Positions 1-8,670 are shown, counted from the stretch's first letter. The stretch: 32,337 bases of DNA from Lachnospiraceae bacterium (GCA_028695945.1 JAQVIB010000003.1:1-32337); one strand, 5' to 3'. The notes: a model not told the origin generated them from the letters alone. Translations and numbers: made by a program.

Positions 1-1
1 A

Positions 2-1687
2 CCGCTGTTGTTTATATTAGTAATGGCAGTTGCCATAATTATAAACATGGGAAGTAATATAATTTTTGGCACAATATCATTTTTTACCTTCAGCACGGCA
101 GCTATTTTGCAATTGGCTGTATCTATGGACTATTCAATATTTTTACTACATACATTTACCGCAAACAAAAATGCAGGTATGGATATTAAAGAGGCAATGG
201 AAAAGGCACTGCATGAGTCATCAAGCTCTATTTTTGCCAGTGGTGCAACTACAATAGTGGGCTTTTTAGCCATTGCACTTATGAAGTTTACAGTAGGTAA
301 GGACGTTGGTTTTGTACTTACAAAAGGTATTATTGTAAGTCTTGCAACGGTAATGCTTTTAATGCCGTCTTTAATTATCCGTTTTAACGATAGAATAGAA
401 AAATATGAACATAAGCCATTTTTTCCTAGTTTTGACGGACTTGCAAATGCAATGTACAAAATAAGAACTATTGTAGTAGTGGTTGCTGTTATTATGGCAT
501 TGCCAACTTACGTTGGGCAGGGAATGAACCATTTCCTTTACGGTGATGATGCCTTGGGTGCAGGCCCTGGTACCACTGTTTACGAGGATACAAAAAGGAT
601 AGATGATATTTTTGGCAAAAGCAATGTTATATTAGCCATAGTGCCAAACGGTTCCATTGTTAAAGAAAGAGAACTGACTGATGAGTTGGATGATTTGGAC
701 TTTACAAGCTATGCTCTTTCTCTTAGCGGAACACTTCCAGAAGGAATTCCAGAGGATTTTTTGCCACATGATATTGTAAAGGAACTTCGTACAGATAACT
801 ACGCAAGAATTATAGTTTCTATGGAAACGGCACAGGAAAGTGAATTTGCCTTTGAATGTAGCCAGAAGGTTGAAGCTATTGTTAATAAATATTACCCAGA
901 AGATGCCTATGTAATTGGTATGACACCAACAACTATAGATATAAGAGATATTTTAACCAAGGATTATAACTATGTAAGCATACTTTCTATGATTGGGGTT
1001 GCTTTGGTTGTAGCAATAACCTTTGGTTCGGCAGTAATGCCTTTATTGGTTATTATACCTATTGAGGTAGCAATTTACTTGAACATGACTATACCATACG
1101 TAATTGGAAGCACCATGCTTTACATAGGATATATAATAGTTAGCTGTTTACAGTTAGGAGCAACAATAGACTATTCCATTTTGTTAACCAACAACTATCT
1201 TGATGCAAGAAAGAAAATGGAAAAGCAAGAGGCCGCAAAGGCGGCAATAAGCAAAAGTGCATTATCTGTTCTTACCTCTGGCTCTATACTTACGGTAGTT
1301 GGCTACGGATTGTATTTTACATCAACTATTCAAGGCATTTCACAAATTGGGCATTTGGTAGGTCGTGGAGCACTTCTTTCAATGATGCTTGTACTTTCAT
1401 TGTTGCCAGCGTTGCTTGCACTTTTTGATAAGACAATAGAGAAACAGCAAGCAAAAAGCATTGAAAGAAAGGCAAGGCACAAAGCTTTTGTGGATAATCA
1501 TTTTTCTGCAATAAAAGCTAAAACAAATTCACTGCAGATTACAGGAAAACCAAAACAGAAAACACCACTGCTAACAAGTGGGAAAAAACCACTGCTTCTT
1601 ACGGGTGGCAAAAAACCATCGTTGCTTATGGGTAAAAAGCAAAAACAGATAACAGCTAAGGGAGGAGAAAAAGATGAAACTTTATAA
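2..1687 (+). CDS. MMPL/RND-family membrane transporter (5' end outside window)
   Basis: The reading frame is open from the first bases, so the start lies upstream; 561 residues are visible. Two blocks of membrane helices flank an extracytoplasmic stretch at about visible residues 170-320. Each block has the Asp-Tyr pair typical of MMPL permeases (VSMDYSIFLLHTF in the first, GATIDYSILLTNNY in the second), where the Asp is thought to take part in proton relay. The family exports lipids, siderophores or hydrophobic compounds; the substrate here is unknown. The C-terminus is a basic cytoplasmic tail with a 9-residue period (KTPLLTSGK, KPLLLTGGK, KPSLLMGKK). The stop overlaps the next gene by 14 bases, so the two are translationally linked and probably work together. 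The family call is firm; the role is not. Confidence 0.85.
   Translation, partial: PLLFILVMAVAIIINMGSNIIFGTISFFTFSTAAILQLAVSMDYSIFLLHTFTANKNAGMDIKEAMEKALHESSSSIFASGATTIVGFLAIALMKFTVGKDVGFVLTKGIIVSLATVMLLMPSLIIRFNDRIEKYEHKPFFPSFDGLANAMYKIRTIVVVVAVIMALPTYVGQGMNHFLYGDDALGAGPGTTVYEDTKRIDDIFGKSNVILAIVPNGSIVKERELTDELDDLDFTSYALSLSGTLPEGIPEDFLPHDIVKELRTDNYARIIVSMETAQESEFAFECSQKVEAIVNKYYPEDAYVIGMTPTTIDIRDILTKDYNYVSILSMIGVALVVAITFGSAVMPLLVIIPIEVAIYLNMTIPYVIGSTMLYIGYIIVSCLQLGATIDYSILLTNNYLDARKKMEKQEAAKAAISKSALSVLTSGSILTVVGYGLYFTSTIQGISQIGHLVGRGALLSMMLVLSLLPALLALFDKTIEKQQAKSIERKARHKAFVDNHFSAIKAKTNSLQITGKPKQKTPLLTSGKKPLLLTGGKKPSLLMGKKQKQITAKGGEKDETL
1559..1639 (+). repeat. Three 27-bp coding repeats in the permease tail
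   Basis: Three consecutive 27-base units encode KTPLLTSGK, KPLLLTGGK and KPSLLMGKK. The units are degenerate at the DNA level but the Lys-Pro-x-Leu-Leu-x-x-Gly-Lys pattern is kept, so they look like old duplications held by selection on the protein. They form a positively charged tail after the last membrane helix. Confidence 0.7.
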
Positions 1688-3899
1688 AAAGGAAACTGCC
1701 GTTTTAATGGCTTTAATTATAGCAGTATCCGCAGGAACTTCCTCGGCATATGCAGGAATGCCTGTGGCAACTGGTGACGAGGCGATGTATGTAAATTTAG
1801 ATTACTATGGAAAAGCGGAAAACGTAAGTGTTGTAAAAAGCTACAGCATGAACGGTACTAAGGAGGTTGTGGATTACGGCGATTACACCGACATAATTAA
1901 CATGACTAACTATGCTCAGCCAAAAACTGAGGACGGCAAGGTGAGTTTCAATTTTGATGAAAATGTTAAACGCTTCTATTTTGAAGGCAAAATGAAAAAC
2001 AATCAGGCAAATTTGCCTTGGAATTTTGATGTAACTTACAAACTGAACGGTGTGCCATTACAGGCTGATAAGCTGCCAGGTAAATCAGGGCTTGTGGAAA
2101 TTGAGATTCACGCTATTCCCAACCCTAACACTAATCCTTACTATAAAAACAACATGATATTACAAGTAGGTACAGCTGTAAATGCCGATGATATACTTAG
2201 CCTTGAAGCACCAGGAGCACAGATACAGTCACTGGGAAATAAAAAGGCAGTTTTGTTTATGGCAATGCCACAAGAGGAACAAACATTTATAATACGCATT
2301 GGCAGTGATGATTTTGAGTTTGCAGGGGTTGAAATGATGATGATTCCTGTTACCCTTTCACAAATGGAGGATATAAAGGAACTTAGAGAAACAAAGGAGA
2401 AAATTGAGGACTCTGCTGATGCAATGAGTGACAGCATGGATGTTATTTTAGATACATTAGATGGATTGCAAAATGGTTTTGCTTCCACAGTTACAGGGCT
2501 TAAAAGCCTTGATGAGGCAAGGGCAACCATAAGCAGTTCAAAAGGAAAGGTTTATGAAAGCGGAGATGTTGCCGCAGAAGATATTAAAGAATTTTCTGCC
2601 GCAATTGCACCACTTGTGCCACATATTGATAATTCTAAAACCATGTTAAATGAGGTGAATACCAGCCTTAACAAATCTGTTTCAACATTAAAAGAATTGA
2701 AACCACAGCTTAACGACCTTAGTGCAGCTTTGGAAAAAACCCAGACCGATGTTGACGGACTTAAAGCAATGGTTGAGGAAATGAAGGCAAACGAGAAGGA
2801 TAGAAAAGAATTATTTACTGAAGTGGTTTACCAAATGACATGCGTAAGCAAAGACATGGATGACCTTTATGACAATATGGATGACCTGGGTAAGGCAACG
2901 GATGACCTTTACGAACTTTTATGGGATTTACCACACATTGACAGTATTCCAATTGATACAACGGATATAAATCCAGCCGCTTTATCGGGTGCAGGTGTTT
3001 CGGATGTTGCAGGTGTATATATCACACTTTCAACCATACAAGGAAAGTTGAACGGAATTGCCAATGTTGTAAATGAAGACCTTGACGAGGTTAGCTCTAG
3101 TATTGAGGAGCTTAGAGGAAAAGCATACACCCTTACAAAACCTTTAAAAGACCTTACAACTACAGGTGCAAGTATTAGCAAAACAGGCGGAGACCTTACA
3201 GAAACCATGGCAAAGCTTACAAAGCTTACAGATAAATATATGACATCAGCAGATGACCACAGCGATGACATAGTTTCTCTTTTGGATAATGCCGACGAAA
3301 TTTGTGGAGTTGCAGGAAATGCAACGGATACATGCCAAACCCTTATAGATAACGTAGATGAGTTGAATGGAATTTTAAATGAGCATGAGGCGGGTATGGA
3401 GGAAACGGCTGGACAATGCAGTACCTTGCTTACAACCAGTGTAAAAAGTCTTGATGACACATATACTTTTGTTAAAGAATTTGAAGAAGTAGCAAAAACC
3501 AGTGGCAATTCTTTAGATATTGGAACACAGAAAACTATAACTGGCTTGATTTCAGCCTTGGAGGAGTCTATGACAGGTTTGGCACAGGCACCTGTATTGA
3601 AAAACTCAAAAGACAGTGTTAAAAACCTAATAGATGATGAATGGGATAAATTCAGCGAGGAAAAAAACGGGTTGCTAAACATTGATACCAGTGAAAGCCC
3701 TGTGTCATTTACTTCGTCTAAAAATACAGCACCAAAAAGCGTTCAGGTTATTGTTAGAACAAAGGAAATCACAAAAGATTCAGTGGAGTCGGACGTTGAC
3801 CTTGAGGCAATGAATGCAAAGGACAATGGAACTTTTTTTGGCAGAGTTGCAGGAATTTTCAAAAAAATTTGGAGCGGAATAACAGGAATTTTTAAATAA
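1674..3899 (+). CDS. Secreted coiled-coil protein, partner of the MMPL permease
   Basis: 741 residues. A signal peptide ends near residue 27 (Ala-Tyr-Ala then Gly). Residues about 30-230 form a beta-rich globular part. About 235-660 is a long helical, heptad-like region rich in Asp, Leu and Ser, with repeated phrases such as MDDLYDNMDDLGKATDDLY; it resembles in style the extracytoplasmic helical regions of YhgE/Pip-type proteins, but I do not recognise a named family. The last 23 residues (GTFFGRVAGIFKKIWSGITG followed by IFK) make a basic amphipathic helix that may bind membrane. The ATG at 1674 has GGAGG at 1661-1665 and lies inside the permease gene, so co-translation is likely. A role as periplasm-like-space adaptor or substrate scaffold for the permease is inference from the overlap. 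Confidence 0.75.
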   Translation: MKLYKKETAVLMALIIAVSAGTSSAYAGMPVATGDEAMYVNLDYYGKAENVSVVKSYSMNGTKEVVDYGDYTDIINMTNYAQPKTEDGKVSFNFDENVKRFYFEGKMKNNQANLPWNFDVTYKLNGVPLQADKLPGKSGLVEIEIHAIPNPNTNPYYKNNMILQVGTAVNADDILSLEAPGAQIQSLGNKKAVLFMAMPQEEQTFIIRIGSDDFEFAGVEMMMIPVTLSQMEDIKELRETKEKIEDSADAMSDSMDVILDTLDGLQNGFASTVTGLKSLDEARATISSSKGKVYESGDVAAEDIKEFSAAIAPLVPHIDNSKTMLNEVNTSLNKSVSTLKELKPQLNDLSAALEKTQTDVDGLKAMVEEMKANEKDRKELFTEVVYQMTCVSKDMDDLYDNMDDLGKATDDLYELLWDLPHIDSIPIDTTDINPAALSGAGVSDVAGVYITLSTIQGKLNGIANVVNEDLDEVSSSIEELRGKAYTLTKPLKDLTTTGASISKTGGDLTETMAKLTKLTDKYMTSADDHSDDIVSLLDNADEICGVAGNATDTCQTLIDNVDELNGILNEHEAGMEETAGQCSTLLTTSVKSLDDTYTFVKEFEEVAKTSGNSLDIGTQKTITGLISALEESMTGLAQAPVLKNSKDSVKNLIDDEWDKFSEEKNGLLNIDTSESPVSFTSSKNTAPKSVQVIVRTKEITKDSVESDVDLEAMNAKDNGTFFGRVAGIFKKIWSGITGIFK

Positions 3900-3910
3900 T
3901 GGATAAAATA

Positions 3911-4128
3911 TTTTGGGCGTTGCCCAAACCCACTTGCTTTTTGAAAAAAGCAAGACCAAAACTTTCATTAAAACCGCATATACATGCGGTTTTAGATGGG
4001 TTAAGGTGGCAATGGCAAAGACGTGCCATCTGTCCCGCAGGGCAGTTTTGCAAAGCAAAGTGCTGACAGAAAACCTTTATTAGTGTTTGAGGGCTAAGCT
4101 CTCAAGGGTTTAGATGGGTTAAGGGTTT
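3911..4128 (+). repeat. Dispersed hairpin-rich repeat, copy 1 (one 62-bp unit)
   Basis: This fills most of the 387-base gap before the CapA gene. In order it holds: GGGC-GTT-GCCC (from 3915); a 10-bp stem CTTGCTTTTT/AAAAAGCAAG; AAAACCGCAT/ATGCGGTTTT; then a 62-base unit at 4008-4069 with three hairpins (ATGGCA/TGCCAT, CTGTCC/GGGCAG, TTTTGC/GCAAAG); and a final TTGAGGG/CTCTCAA hairpin near 4087-4105. The same parts in the same order and spacing occur at 24701-25041, and the first two hairpins occur inverted at 18544-18604. It starts about 12 bases after the upstream stop codon. No protein is credible here. The right boundary is set by alignment with copy 2. Confidence 0.85.
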
Positions 4129-4230
4129 AATTTTGTATTAAATATGAGGGGTTTTAGGAATGAATAATTCTTAAAGCTCCAGTTTTTTTGTAGAAATTCA
4201 GGGCGTATTTAGTAAAAACACCGTATTTAC

Positions 4231-4258
4231 TGTACATTTTTAGAATAAGTGCTATACT
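4231..4258 (+). promoter_or_regulatory. Possible sigma-A promoter of the CapA-family gene
   Basis: TGTACA at 4231-4236, 16 bases, then TATACT at 4253-4258. The -10 is good (5 of 6) and the -35 moderate (4 of 6). It lies just outside the repeat and 28 bases ahead of the start codon, with AAAGGAG between. Confidence 0.45.
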
Positions 4259-4286
4259 TAAATTGCAATAAAAAGGAGAGATATAA

Positions 4287-5525
4287 ATGAAAAAATACCT
4301 TATTTATATATTGTTTATTTTGGCAGTGATATCTACCTTTGCCTTTAGTGGGTGCGGGAAAAGGAAAGTGCCTGTAAGTGCAACGCCACAGCCTGTTAAA
4401 GAGGAGGTTGTTCAGCAGGGAGAAGAATTGCCACCACCTAAAGAGGACGTAATTAAAAAAGCAAAGCTAACCGTAACAGGAGATTTAATGGTACATAGCT
4501 GGCAGTATAACGAGGCATATAATAAGGAAACAGGAGCTTATGATTTTTCCCATAATTTCAGTGAAATAAAGAAGTATTTTACTGAAAGTGACTTGGTTAT
4601 TGGAAATTTGGAAACTGTTTTTGCAGGGGAAGATAAAGGCATAAGCGACTACCCTAGTTTTAATACACCAGACTCCTTTGCCAAAGCATTGAAAGAGGCA
4701 GGTTTCAATTTGCTTACCACTGCAAACAATCACTGTATGGACAAGGGAACAGATGGGCTTAACCGAACCATTAAAGTTTTAGATGACCTTGGTATAGACC
4801 ATTTTGGAACATATTTAAGCAAAGAACAGAGAGATTCCATACTTGTTAAGGATGTAAATGGTATTAAAATTGCTTTCCTTTCATATACTTATGGCACAAA
4901 TGGGATACCTGTGTCATCAGAATACAGCGTTAACCGTATAGATGGCGGAAATATGGAGGCGGACATTAGCCGTGCTAAGGGTATGGCAGACCTTGTAGTT
5001 GTTATGCCACACATGGGAACTGAGTATGAAGAAACTGTTAGAGATGAATATAAGGCTTTGGCGGATAAAATGTTTGACGCAGGTGCAGATATAATTTTGG
5101 CAAGCCACCCACATGTGCTTCAGCCTATGGAATACAGAACGATAACAAATCCAGATGGAACAACAAGAGATGGCTTCATAATCTATTCTCTTGGGAATTG
5201 CATTTCATCACAAACTACACCGCCAAGAAACGCAGGTGTTATATTGAACCTTGAAATTCAACAGCTTAATGATGATAAGCCAGAGATTAAACAGGTAAGT
5301 GTAATACCTATATGGACTCAGTTTAGGAATGTTAAGGAAGAGGACCATTTTATAGTTCGAAGTGTTTACGATATGCTTAGCCTCAGTGATGATGAGCTTA
5401 AAGCTACAGTTAGGGCAAAAGATATAAAACGCCTAAAGGAAATACAGGTGCAGTCCACCAAAACCCTTTTAGGCTATGAAGTGCCTATAGAGGAAATTAA
5501 ACCAGAATATATATTTGAACGCTGA
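4287..5525 (+). CDS. CapA-family (PGA_cap) lipoprotein
   Basis: 412 residues. A lipoprotein signal ends in a lipobox at Cys23 (Phe-Ser-Gly-Cys), followed by a Pro/Glu-rich linker, so the domain should be tethered to the outer face of the membrane. From about residue 60 it has the PGA_cap metallophosphoesterase-like fold: GDLMVHS, GNLET, ANNHCMDKG, MPHMGTEYE, SHPHVLQPM and SLGNCI, the Asp, Asn and His metal-ligand pattern of the family. CapA/PgsA members take part in poly-gamma-glutamate capsule production, but many solitary clostridial copies have no capB or capC beside them, and none is seen here, so capsule synthesis should not be assumed. The start is supported by AAAGGAG at 4272-4278. The gene appears monocistronic. 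Confidence 0.85.
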   Translation: MKKYLIYILFILAVISTFAFSGCGKRKVPVSATPQPVKEEVVQQGEELPPPKEDVIKKAKLTVTGDLMVHSWQYNEAYNKETGAYDFSHNFSEIKKYFTESDLVIGNLETVFAGEDKGISDYPSFNTPDSFAKALKEAGFNLLTTANNHCMDKGTDGLNRTIKVLDDLGIDHFGTYLSKEQRDSILVKDVNGIKIAFLSYTYGTNGIPVSSEYSVNRIDGGNMEADISRAKGMADLVVVMPHMGTEYEETVRDEYKALADKMFDAGADIILASHPHVLQPMEYRTITNPDGTTRDGFIIYSLGNCISSQTTPPRNAGVILNLEIQQLNDDKPEIKQVSVIPIWTQFRNVKEEDHFIVRSVYDMLSLSDDELKATVRAKDIKRLKEIQVQSTKTLLGYEVPIEEIKPEYIFER

Positions 5526-5559
5526 TATAAAATATTAAATAATAATTGTTATTGACTAC

Positions 5560-5588
5560 TAGACATTTTTTATGGTTTGTGGTATAGT
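5560..5588 (+). promoter_or_regulatory. Sigma-A promoter of the desulfoferrodoxin gene
   Basis: TAGACA at 5560-5565, 17-base spacer, TATAGT at 5583-5588. Each hexamer has 5 of 6 consensus bases. The AGAAGGAG ribosome site and start follow about 35 bases later. A TTGACT at 5553 is better as a hexamer alone but is 24 bases or more from any good -10. Confidence 0.6.
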
Positions 5589-5638
5589 AAAGAAGTAACA
5601 GAAAATAATATTTTTTTACTTAAGAAGGAGTGAACAAT

Positions 5639-6019
5639 ATGAGCGAAACTAAGTTTTTTGTCTGTAAGCATTGTGGTAACTTAATTGGAATGATAGAGAA
5701 TTCTGGTGTACCTATTGTGTGTTGTGGTGAGAAAATGACCGAGCTTGTTGCGAATACTGTAGATGCTAGCCTTGAAAAACATACTCCAGTTGTTAATGTA
5801 AACGGTGACAAAGTTGAAGTTGTAGTTGGAAGTGTTGAACACCCAATGCTTGAAGAGCATTTCATTAAATGGATTTATCTTGAAACAAAGAAGGGCGGAC
5901 AAAGAAAAGCTCTTAAACCAGGTGAAGCACCTAAGGCAACATTTGTTGTTACCGATGATGAACCTGTAGCTGTTTATGCATACTGCAATTTGCATGGCTT
6001 ATGGAAAACTGTAATCTAA
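5639..6019 (+). CDS. dfx: Desulfoferrodoxin (two-iron superoxide reductase)
   Basis: 126 residues, the usual length. It reduces superoxide to hydrogen peroxide without making oxygen, a cytoplasmic defence of anaerobes using rubredoxin or similar donors. The N-terminal rubredoxin-like iron site is complete (Cys9, Cys12, Cys28, Cys29). The catalytic iron site has His48, His68, His74, Cys116 and His119, and the Glu46-Lys47 pair that assists catalysis is present, so both centres should work. The frame also allows a GTG at 5630, but that overlaps the AAGAAGGAG ribosome site; the ATG at 5639 sits 8 bases after GGAG and is preferred. A perfect terminator follows, so the gene is transcribed alone. 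Confidence 0.95.
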   Translation: MSETKFFVCKHCGNLIGMIENSGVPIVCCGEKMTELVANTVDASLEKHTPVVNVNGDKVEVVVGSVEHPMLEEHFIKWIYLETKKGGQRKALKPGEAPKATFVVTDDEPVAVYAYCNLHGLWKTVI

Positions 6020-6062
6020 GAAAAGGCCTATTAACTTAAATCATGGCTTACTTAATCTAAAG

Positions 6063-6096
6063 AAAAAACCGTTGGGTAATTACCCAACGGTTTTTT
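6063..6096 (+). terminator. Intrinsic terminator after desulfoferrodoxin
   Basis: A perfect palindrome, AACCGTTGGGTA followed by its complement, with A6 before and T6 after. It can act in both directions. Confidence 0.92.
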
Positions 6097-6135
6097 ATAT
6101 GAATCCAATTCGCAGAAAGCACATTTTATGTATGT

Positions 6136-6165
6136 TTGAACAAACAGTAAAGACTATGGTATAAT
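6136..6165 (+). promoter_or_regulatory. Sigma-A promoter of the small exported protein
   Basis: TTGAAC at 6136-6141, 18-base spacer, consensus TATAAT at 6160-6165. The AAGGAGG ribosome site is at 6175-6181. Confidence 0.65.
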
Positions 6166-6191
6166 AATATGAAAAGGAGGTTAATTATTTC

Positions 6192-6584
6192 ATGAACAAA
6201 AATAGAGTAGTTAGTTTTATTTTATTGTGTGCTTTAATTATATCTTTAGCAACAAATATTTACACGGCAACAACCCATAAAAATTATTCGGGCAATATAG
6301 TTGGTACGTATTGTTATGGAGAGGAAAAAGACAATGGTGAATACTTAACATTCCTAGACGATAAAACATACATTCATTATAAGCAATTTAGTGTTTTGGA
6401 TGAGGGGAATTACTTTGAAGATTATGAAAATATATATATTCTAAAGGCGAATGAACAATCAAATGAAACTAAAATTATTTTTATTGGAGATATGATATAT
6501 TATAATAATGCTGATAACGATATTAAGGTATACAAAAAAATATCAAATACACCAATGCTTATAAATATAAATAATAATCAATAA
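6192..6584 (+). CDS. Small exported or membrane-anchored protein, unknown function
   Basis: 130 residues. One N-terminal hydrophobic segment (about residues 6-26) serves as signal peptide or anchor; the rest is short, beta-rich and full of Tyr, Asn and Asp (for example GEYLTFLDDKTYIHYKQF). I do not recognise a family; the pattern of GTYCYGEEKDNGEYLTFLDD then IYILKAN resembles small beta-barrel lipocalin-like exported proteins, which is only an impression. It has its own promoter, a strong ribosome site 10 bases before ATG and a terminator after it, all signs of a real gene. It is more AT-rich than its neighbours. Confidence 0.7.
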   Translation: MNKNRVVSFILLCALIISLATNIYTATTHKNYSGNIVGTYCYGEEKDNGEYLTFLDDKTYIHYKQFSVLDEGNYFEDYENIYILKANEQSNETKIIFIGDMIYYNNADNDIKVYKKISNTPMLININNNQ

Positions 6585-6634
6585 ACAGAACAAAGGGCTA
6601 TCTATTGGCAAGTATAAAATAGAGACTTAAATTG

Positions 6635-6668
6635 AAAAAACCCACCAGCTAAGCTTAACTGGTGGGTT
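6635..6668 (-). terminator. Terminator shared by the exported protein and MATE genes
   Basis: AACCCACCAG and CTGGTGGGTT flank a 10-base loop. On the minus strand a run of six T follows, so it fits best as the end of the MATE transcript (stop at 6672); on the plus strand it also lies downstream of the 6192-6584 gene. Confidence 0.85.
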
Positions 6669-6671
6669 ATA

Positions 6672-8012
6672 TTATGCTAAAATTTTTTCTTCTTTTGGGT
6701 GTGTAACTTTGTAATATAAAAATAACGAAAGAAGAGTGGAACAAATATCAGCAGTTGGCTGTGCGTAAACCAAGCCATTAAGTCCAATTAATGCATTGGA
6801 TATTATAAGCACAGGCAAGAATATAATTCCCTGGCGAGATACAGATAAAATCATAGATGGTACAGCTTTGCCCATTGCCTGAAACGTATTAACCATGAGG
6901 AACAGACAGCCCATAAACGGAACAGAAACAATGTTTACCCGAAGAAACCCTGTACCTATGGCAATAACCTCAGCGTCCTTTAAAAAAGCACCAATGATAT
7001 AAGGGCTGGCAGAAAACATAAGTATTGTAAAAACAATGCCAATGGTTGTGCCTGCAATGCTTGTGGTACGAATTACACCATGCAGACGGGTATGATTTCC
7101 AGAAGCATAGTTATAGCCTATTAAAGGCTGAACACCCTGTGCAAGACCGATTAAAAGCATAACAGGCAACATAGTTGCTTTAGACACAATGCCTAAAGCG
7201 GCAACCACATTATCTCCATAGCTAGCGGCAAAATTGTTAAGAACTATGTTTGAAAAACTTATCAATATAGTGTTAAGTGAAGCAGGCAGTCCAATTGAAA
7301 ATATGTTTCTCATAATTTCGCCGCTTATTTTGCAATCGCTAGGCAGAACAGAAAGGTTCTTGCTTTTTTTAAGCATGTAAAAAATGTAGTAAAGCACAGA
7401 CACAATATTGGCAAAGATGGTTGCATATGCCGCACCAGCAACACCCATTTTTAAAGTCAAAATAAGTATAGGGTCTAATATTATGTTTATAACTGTGCCA
7501 AGCATCATGCCAAGCATTGCATTTTTTGCCGCACCCTCTGCCCTAATGGTTTGTCCAAGGGAAAAGCTTAGAATAACAAATGGTGCTCCGCCTATAATGA
7601 TTACAAGGTAGCTTTTTGCAAAATCGAAGGTTTTTTCGCTTGCACCAATAGCATTTAAAATTGGGTTTATTCCTAAAAGACCTGCAATTATGCAAAAAAT
7701 TCCTAATGCAAAAGCAGAGTAAAATGCCACGGAGCTTGCATTCATACATTGTTCAGTTCGTTTTTGACCAAGCAAGCGTGATATGTACGAGCCACCGCCA
7801 ATACCGAAAATACTGCCCAAAGACATAAGGCACATGAAAATAGGCATTGCAATGGTAACTGCCGCAACTTGGTTTGCATCTTTAAGCTGACCAACAAAAA
7901 AAGTGTCTGCAAGGTTGTAGATAATTGTAACAAGCATACCAAGCATAGTTGGCAGGGCTAGTTTTATAATTGCCTTTGGAATAGGCAGGTTTTCAAAAAT
8001 TTCGTTTTCCAT
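6672..8012 (-). CDS. MATE-family drug/sodium antiporter
   Basis: 446 residues with the twelve hydrophobic segments of the MATE family in two similar halves (the second half starts near residue 230 with GLPASLNTILISFSN). MATE proteins of this NorM/DinF-like type expel cationic or amphipathic drugs in exchange for sodium or protons. The N-terminal helix has ALPTMLGMLVTIIYNLADTF, typical of the bacterial VmrA/MepA-like subgroup. It starts 11 bases after the marR gene with AGGAGG ahead of the ATG, so the two form one operon. MarR control suggests induction by a small ligand, possibly a compound that the pump removes; the ligand is unknown. Confidence 0.9.
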   Translation of the reverse strand: MENEIFENLPIPKAIIKLALPTMLGMLVTIIYNLADTFFVGQLKDANQVAAVTIAMPIFMCLMSLGSIFGIGGGSYISRLLGQKRTEQCMNASSVAFYSAFALGIFCIIAGLLGINPILNAIGASEKTFDFAKSYLVIIIGGAPFVILSFSLGQTIRAEGAAKNAMLGMMLGTVINIILDPILILTLKMGVAGAAYATIFANIVSVLYYIFYMLKKSKNLSVLPSDCKISGEIMRNIFSIGLPASLNTILISFSNIVLNNFAASYGDNVVAALGIVSKATMLPVMLLIGLAQGVQPLIGYNYASGNHTRLHGVIRTTSIAGTTIGIVFTILMFSASPYIIGAFLKDAEVIAIGTGFLRVNIVSVPFMGCLFLMVNTFQAMGKAVPSMILSVSRQGIIFLPVLIISNALIGLNGLVYAQPTADICSTLLSLFLYYKVTHPKEEKILA

Positions 8013-8023
8013 ATAAGTTCCTC

Positions 8024-8476
8024 CTAAGATGTTTGATTCTCCAAATTTTCAAGTCCACGTTGTAAAAGGTTTGCAAACATATCCTTTTCATCGTCACTCA
8101 TTCCCTCCACCAGCTTGTTTTCAATGGATTTTAGTACCTGTTTAATTTCAGGTATACTTTTTTGTGAAGTAGGCGTGAGTATAAGTTTTTTAATACGCCT
8201 ATCTTCTGGGCAACTTTCCCTTAAAATTAGCTCCTTTTTTTCAAGATTATTAAGAAGACTTGTAATAGACGAGCGTCTAATTTGAAAAACCTCTTCTAAT
8301 TCATTCTGAAAAACGTCTCTTACCGTGGATTTATCGTTGATGTAGCATAAAATTTTACCCTGCTGGTGGGTTACGTTTTTATGCTCTAAAGCAGCATCCA
8401 TCATTAAAAACATGTAGTTGGTTATTCTACGCATATATGCACCATACAAAAAGTTGTTGTCGCCGTCAGTAATCAT
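8024..8476 (-). CDS. MarR-family repressor of the MATE operon
   Basis: 150 residues from the chosen start. It has the winged-helix core of the family: helices around VTHQQGKILCYIND, recognition region RRSSITSLLNNLEKKELILR and wing CPEDRRIKKLILT with the conserved Asp-Arg-Arg. MarR dimers bind palindromes and leave them when a ligand binds. There are two candidate ATGs six bases apart; the upstream one (8482) is one base from AGGAG and the second (8476) seven, so the second is preferred. A perfect palindrome lies between promoter and start, so autorepression and control of the MATE pump are likely. Confidence 0.9.
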   Translation of the reverse strand: MITDGDNNFLYGAYMRRITNYMFLMMDAALEHKNVTHQQGKILCYINDKSTVRDVFQNELEEVFQIRRSSITSLLNNLEKKELILRESCPEDRRIKKLILTPTSQKSIPEIKQVLKSIENKLVEGMSDDEKDMFANLLQRGLENLENQTS

Positions 8477-8487
8477 GCCCATTCTCC

Positions 8488-8507
8488 TTTGTTAGAGTTC
8501 TAACAAA
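8488..8507. promoter_or_regulatory. MarR operator palindrome
   Basis: TTTGTTAGA, two bases, TCTAACAAA: a perfect 9-bp inverted repeat. It lies between the -10 element and the marR start, over the transcription start region, where bound repressor would block transcription. The half-site length and spacing suit a MarR dimer. Confidence 0.85.
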
Positions 8508-8512
8508 TGTTA

Positions 8513-8541
8513 AGTATAGTATTAAAAAATTTATTTGTCAA
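8513..8541 (-). promoter_or_regulatory. Strong sigma-A promoter of marR-MATE
   Basis: On the minus strand TTGACA (8541-8536), 17-base spacer, TATACT (8518-8513): a perfect -35 and 5 of 6 at -10. Transcription would begin inside the operator, so this should be a strong promoter that is normally held off. Confidence 0.88.
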
Positions 8542-8593
8542 GGGAAAATAGCCATATAAGTGCAGATTTATGGTAGATTAACTGTATATTTGC

Positions 8594-8630
8594 AAATTAA
8601 AAATGCCCCGACCTATAGGTCAAGGCATTT
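8594..8630 (-). terminator. Terminator of the stalk-domain secreted protein
   Basis: AAATGCC/GGCATTT outer stem and GACC-TATA-GGTC inner stem, followed on the minus strand by a T-rich tract. It lies 41 bases after the stop codon at 8671. Confidence 0.8.
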
Positions 8631-8670
8631 AATGTGTTGAGCTGAAACCAATTATGGGGTTAGACCAAGT

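Noticed and set aside
3780-4058. Minus-strand open frame over the end of the coiled-coil gene and repeat copy 1
   Set aside because: No ribosome site, overlaps a well-supported gene, and covers the structured repeat.
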